NCBI GenBank assembly: GCA_037953625.1
Contig: CM075650.1
Coordinates: forward strand, 123,735,706-123,799,705
DNA: 64,000 nucleotides
Source of the DNA: Crotalaria pallida
Lineage: Eukaryota > Streptophyta > Magnoliopsida > Fabales > Fabaceae
Reading direction: 5' to 3'
The notes below the pieces were generated by a model. The model saw nothing but the letters and a program-made list of their open reading frames with translations, was not told the DNA's origin and did no database searches. The number at the start of each line of letters is the position of its first letter. The first letter of the stretch is position 1. The translations under genes and the position numbers were made by a program. Positions 59,846 through 64,000 of this stretch are shown piece after piece.

Positions 59846-61174
59846 TATTTGTATTTATCAATTTCTCTAAGTCTTTGATCCCTTGAATTATCCTTAATAA
59901 TTCTTTAATTAATTAAGTTAGAATTGAAAATGATGTTTTCAGATCCTGGGCATTTTACTCGAGTAAAGTTCAGAATACTCGAGTGTTCTGGAGATTTTCC
60001 AGATTACTCGAGTGTTCTTAAGCTTACTCGAGTGTTCATGTCTTTCTGAGGATTTGGGTTTTAATTTCAACAATTTACTCGAGTAGTTCATGAGTTACTC
60101 GAGTGTTCTTGGACTTTTCCAGAATACTCGAGTGACTTTGAATGACTCGAGTGTTTGACCTATAACAATTCTCAGTTCATGCCCGATACTCGAGTAACAG
60201 ACAAAATACTCGAGTGTTCTTATGAAATTTACTTTATTTTGAACACGATTTACTCGAGTACTTTGCTATTTACTCGAGTGTTTCGCAGCTGACAGTATTG
60301 AAAACTGGTTTTAACATGCCATTTTCATTTCTACTCAATTTAAGTCCATTTCAGGGATCAACAGAGTTAACATATCATTAATCAAACATGTTACAACACT
60401 TATTTCAATTCAAAACACAGAATTGACAGAGAAATCATTGATTATGCATAAAAAGGCATTTTAACAACTCCATACCTCAAATCACACAATAAGCATAATA
60501 TTCATGAAACAAAGCTCATTCAGGTTCACATGCATGATAACAAACTTGCTCAATACAGATTTAGAGCATGGATTGGTCTCCAAACCAAAGTTCCTATAGA
60601 ATCTAAGCCCTTAGATCCTCTTGGTGGCTCTCTAACACATTTAATGGATTTCAAACTCTATCTAGTGAATATAATTACTTCCCCTTACCTCTCAGACTTG
60701 AATCAACAGAAAGACTCCAAAGAAAAGCTCTCCAAACCCAGAAATCCACTTGAGCTTCACATGCATGACAGTTTTGAGTGCACCACCAAAACCGAATTGG
60801 TTTACCCACAAAACAGAGATAAGAATTGGGGAAAATTAGATTCCTAGACTCTATACAACATCAACTAACTAAAGGAATTGAGTTTGAGACTCAAGAACTC
60901 AAGAGCTTACCAGAATCGATGATCAAAGTAAGCTCCAGACACCAGCTCCAGCAAGAACAACTTCACTTCAAGACTTTGATTCTCTCAGCTCACCCACTCA
61001 ATCCTCACGATTTTGGTGTTTATACAAAGCTCGTGATGTGAGCTTTGTATTGGTGTATCACTCGAAGACTAACACTTAGAATTGAAAGAGAATTGAACGA
61101 GACGAAATCGAAACCCTAACTTCTTCAACAATGCAAACCTTAGCCAAAATTCCCACGAATTCGTGGTTGATGTG

Positions 61175-61183
61175 CTTTTATAG
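61175..61183 (-). promoter_or_regulatory. TATA box of LTR D
   Basis: CTATAAAAG on minus, about 130 bases downstream of two CTCGAG palindromes and followed by a leader without ATG. Confidence 0.6.
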
Positions 61184-61604
61184 ACACAGGGAGACATCAT
61201 GCGAGTCGACACGAGTGCTTTGAGCTGTTGAGGGAGACGATTTCGTGTCAACACACGAGAATCGTTCATGGTGACTCATCAAACGCACTAACTCGTGCAG
61301 TTTGACCCAGAATACTCGAGTGTTCTTAGTAATACTCGAGTATTTCGCCCAGATTTTGAAAAATAATTATTTTATTAACTTTCCCTCCAAAACCTTTCCT
61401 ATAATTGCTTCTAGGTCCCAACCCAGGGACTAATATGCAAAATATACATTTTAGGCATTTAAATTATTTATTAAATAATTTCTCACACATAAGTTAGTCA
61501 TATAAACACATATTTTAATCAAGGATTAATATAGAAACTATTAATTATAATTAAATTATAATTAACATTTCATTAATCGGGGATTAAAATTTTGGGGTGT
61601 TACA

Positions 61605-64000
61605 CTACTCCCCCACTTACAAGGAATTTCGTCCCCGAAATTCAACTCATACAAACACGTCAGGATAATCCTGACGCATCTTATCCTCTAATTCCCAAGA
61701 TGCTTCTATCACATCTCCATAACTCCAAACGACTTTGACCAAACTAATATCCTTCCCTCTAAGCTGCTTGATTCTTCGATCTTCAATATGAACTGGCACA
61801 GCTTTGAAGGTTAGGTTCTTATGAATTTCTAAGTCATCAGGTTGGATGCTAAGAACAATGGTGGGGTCATGGACATATTTCTTCAATTGAGACACATGGA
61901 ATACATTATGGAGGTTAGCTAATGACGGAGGCAAAGCTAATTGATAAGCTACTGGGCCGATTCTTTTGAGAATTTGATAGGGACCAATAAACTTAGGCGA
62001 TAGTTTCTGGGTTTTCAAGGCTCTACTAACACCTTTGGTTGGTATTATTCTAATGAACACGTGGTCTCCTTCAGCAAACTCTAAGGTTTTTTCTCCTTCT
62101 ATCAGCATAGCTTTTCTGCCTACTCTGAGCTGCCCTCATCTTCTCTTGTATCATTTTGATCTGCTCCGTGGTCTCTTGCACAATATCTGGTCCAATCAGA
62201 GAACTCTCCCCCACTTGAAACCAGCATAACGGCGTCTGACACTTTCGTCCATACAGAGCTTCAAATGGTGCCATTCCAATACTCGCGTGATAGCTGTTGT
62301 TGTACGTGAATTCCACAAGTGGCAACATTTGTTCCCAATTCCCTCGTTCTTCCAATGCACAAGCTCGCAGAATGTCTTCTAAGGACTGAATAGTCCTCTC
62401 CGTCTGACCATCCGTCTGGGGGTGGTATGCAGAACTCAGTTTCAACCTTGAACCCAAGGCTCTATGCAGATCTTGCCAGAACTTCGACGTAAACCTCGGA
62501 TCACGATCAGACACAATGCTCGATGGTACCCCATGAAGACGAACAACTTCCTTGATGTACAATTGAGTGAGCTTTTCCAATGAGTAGCGCATATTCACGG
62601 GAATGAAATGCGCTGATTTGGTCAACCGATCCACGATCACCCAGATTACATCATGACCAGTAGATGTCTTTGGCAATCTCGACACAAAATCCATCGAGAT
62701 GCTATTCCACAACGGGATCTCTAAAGGAAGTAACTCTCCTCCTGGCCTTTGATGTTCCACCTTGGCCTTTTGACATACCAAACAACATGCCACATATTCA
62801 GCTACATCTCTCTTCAAACCAGGCCACCAAAATAGCTTCTTTAAGTCCTGGTACATTTTAGTGGCTCCCGGATGCATACTCATCTTACTCTTATGCGCTT
62901 CATCCAAAATCATCCTTCTTACTTCCAAATCATCAGGCACACAAATCCTCGTTTTAAAGCGAAGGATTCCATCCTTTCCTTCTTGAAATTCCAACGCCTT
63001 AGCTTCTTGCATCAACTTCCTCTTTTCCATGAGTTTCTCATCCTTGTGTTGAAATTCTCGTATCCTTTGCAGAAACTCATTAGCAATCTGTAGCATCCCC
63101 AACTTGATACTTGTCGGTTCCACTTGCATCGTCAGACTCAAATCTCGAAATTCCTCTATCAGTGCCGCTTCTCTGACCATCATCGCACTGATGTGCATTG
63201 CCTTTCTACTCAATGCATCTGCCACAACGTTTGCCTTCCCAGGATGATAATGGAGCTCAAACTCATAATCCTTCAAAAACTCCATCCATCGGCGTTGCCT
63301 CATATTCAACTCCTTTTGATCAAAGAGGTATTTTAAACTCTTATGGTCACTAAACACCCGGAACGTAGTGCCATAGAGATAGTGCCTCCAGATATTTAAT
63401 GCAAACACCACAGCTGCCAACTCCAGATCATGAGTTGGATAGTTCATCTCATGAACTTTTAGCTGTCTCGAAGCGTAAGCGACAACTTGCCCATCTTGCA
63501 TCAAGACACACCCAAGACCTTGTTTCGACGCGTCACAATACACATCGAAACTCTTCCGTGTATCGGGCAACACCAATACAGGAGACGATGTCAACCTTTC
63601 CTTCAACTCCCGAAAACTTCTCTCACACTTCTTATCCCATAGGAACGGTTGATCTTTCCTTGTCAACTTCGTCAGAGGCAGTGCAATCTTCGAGAAACCT
63701 TCGATGAACCTTCTATAATACCCAGCCAAACCAAGAAAACTTCTAACTTCCGTGGCCGACTTTGGTTGCTCCCATTGCAAAACCGAACTTACTTTCGTTG
63801 GATCAACTGTTATCCCTTTATCTGAAATCACATGCCCCAAAAATTTAATCTCCTTCAGCCATAACTCACACTTTGTAAGTTTGGCGTACAGCTGCTTCTC
63901 CTTCAAGATGCTTAACACTATCTTCAAGTGTTCAGCATGCTCCTCCGGGCTCTTAGAGTAAATCAGAATATCATCAATGAACACAACCACGAATGAATCT
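61605..64000 (-). mobile_element. Tekay element 2 internal region (3' part, runs off the window)
   Basis: Ty3/gypsy interior inserted in element 1 in the same orientation. The left duplication candidate is ATAAC (58053-58057); its partner is outside the window. Confidence 0.9.
61647..64000 (-). pseudogene. pol: Ty3/gypsy Tekay-type pol, partial and frameshifted
   Basis: From the right window edge: RT from VVFIDDILIYSKSPEEH onward, RNase H (YCDASKQGLGCV, DHKSLKYLF), integrase (HPGATKMYQDL, CLVCQKAK, MDFVSRLP, SDRDPRF, DGQTERTIQ) and a C-terminal chromodomain (EASWELEDKM). One extra A in an A run near 62095 separates the last 153 codons (61647-62108) from the rest (62071-63990). It is homologous to element 1 pol but clearly a different subfamily. 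The single homopolymer indel could be a sequencing error. RT motif A lies outside the window. Confidence 0.92.

Larger units (their letters stand above)
58058..61604 (-). repeat. LTR D, 3' LTR of Tekay element 2
   Basis: 3547 bp. On minus it starts TGTAACACCCCAAAATTT and ends AAGGGTGTGACA. Layout: CTCGAG palindromes (61312-61345), TATA box, leader without ATG, donor ATTCTG/GTAAGC near 60912, intron with a palindrome field (59955-60290) and stem-loops (59499-59845), acceptor, ORF D, then about 700 bp to the end. It is followed by PPT-like GTGGGGGAGTAG and element 2 pol, which fixes its identity as a Tekay LTR. Confidence 0.9.

Noticed and set aside
60530..61041. 105- and 71-codon plus-strand ORFs
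   Set aside because: Antisense to the LTR D leader and intron; not shared with LTR B.
1..64000. Host protein genes, tRNA or rRNA genes
   Set aside because: None found. TGGTATCAGAGC matches are retroelement primer sites, not tRNA genes.

Overview
The window is plant nuclear DNA made almost entirely of nested LTR retrotransposons. No host gene, rRNA, tRNA, CRISPR array or bacterial feature was seen. Evidence for a plant: SIRE/Maximus-type Ty1/copia elements with the initiator-Met PBS TGGTATCAGAGC, Tekay/Del-type Ty3/gypsy pol with a C-terminal chromodomain, and many LTRs with TGTAACACCC...GGGTGTTACA-type ends. The style suggests a eudicot, perhaps a papilionoid legume; this species guess is weak and is inference.

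Layout, left to right. (1) 1-10947: a long plus-strand LTR ('LTR A', left end outside the window), interrupted at 669-6614 by a young gag-only copia element. (2) 10948-13517: LTR B (plus), lacking its left part. (3) 13518-42440: LTR K (plus) in three pieces, split by solo LTR F (14599-35565) and solo LTR C (35963-41421). LTR F is itself split by a 19.5-kb copia tandem dimer, LTR-INT-LTR-INT-LTR (14692-34148, minus). (4) 42441-46325: right-hand parts of two minus-strand LTRs (L, M). (5) 46326-51804: internal remnant of a minus-strand element, holding solo LTR G (46584-51720), which holds solo LTR E (47534-50108). (6) 51805-52328: start of LTR H with its PBS. (7) 52329-64000: Tekay element 1 (minus) inserted in LTR H, with Tekay element 2 (minus) inserted in its protease region. 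Perfect target-site duplications were read for F (GCAGG), the dimer (CAAGG), C (GAATG), G (ATACA) and E (ATGAG).

Conventional genes are two copies of a copia gag / pol / third-ORF set (copy 2 intact, copy 1 with one stop codon and one 5-bp deletion), a lone gag, and two frameshifted Ty3/gypsy pols.

The most unusual material lies inside the gypsy-type LTRs. Several look like small split genes. Each has palindromes, a TATA box, a leader (free of AUG in A, C and D), a GT donor, a long intron, and then a splice acceptor followed within a few bases by the first AUG of an ORF of about 90-157 codons (A, B, C, D, tail of H). The putative introns carry arrays of stem-loops whose sequences differ between LTR families. 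The best is at 53102-53752: ten hairpins with a nearly constant 20-nt loop and stems that change on both sides so that pairing is kept. I propose that these LTRs are autonomous mini-genes with structured introns. The structure is seen in the sequence; expression and function are inference.
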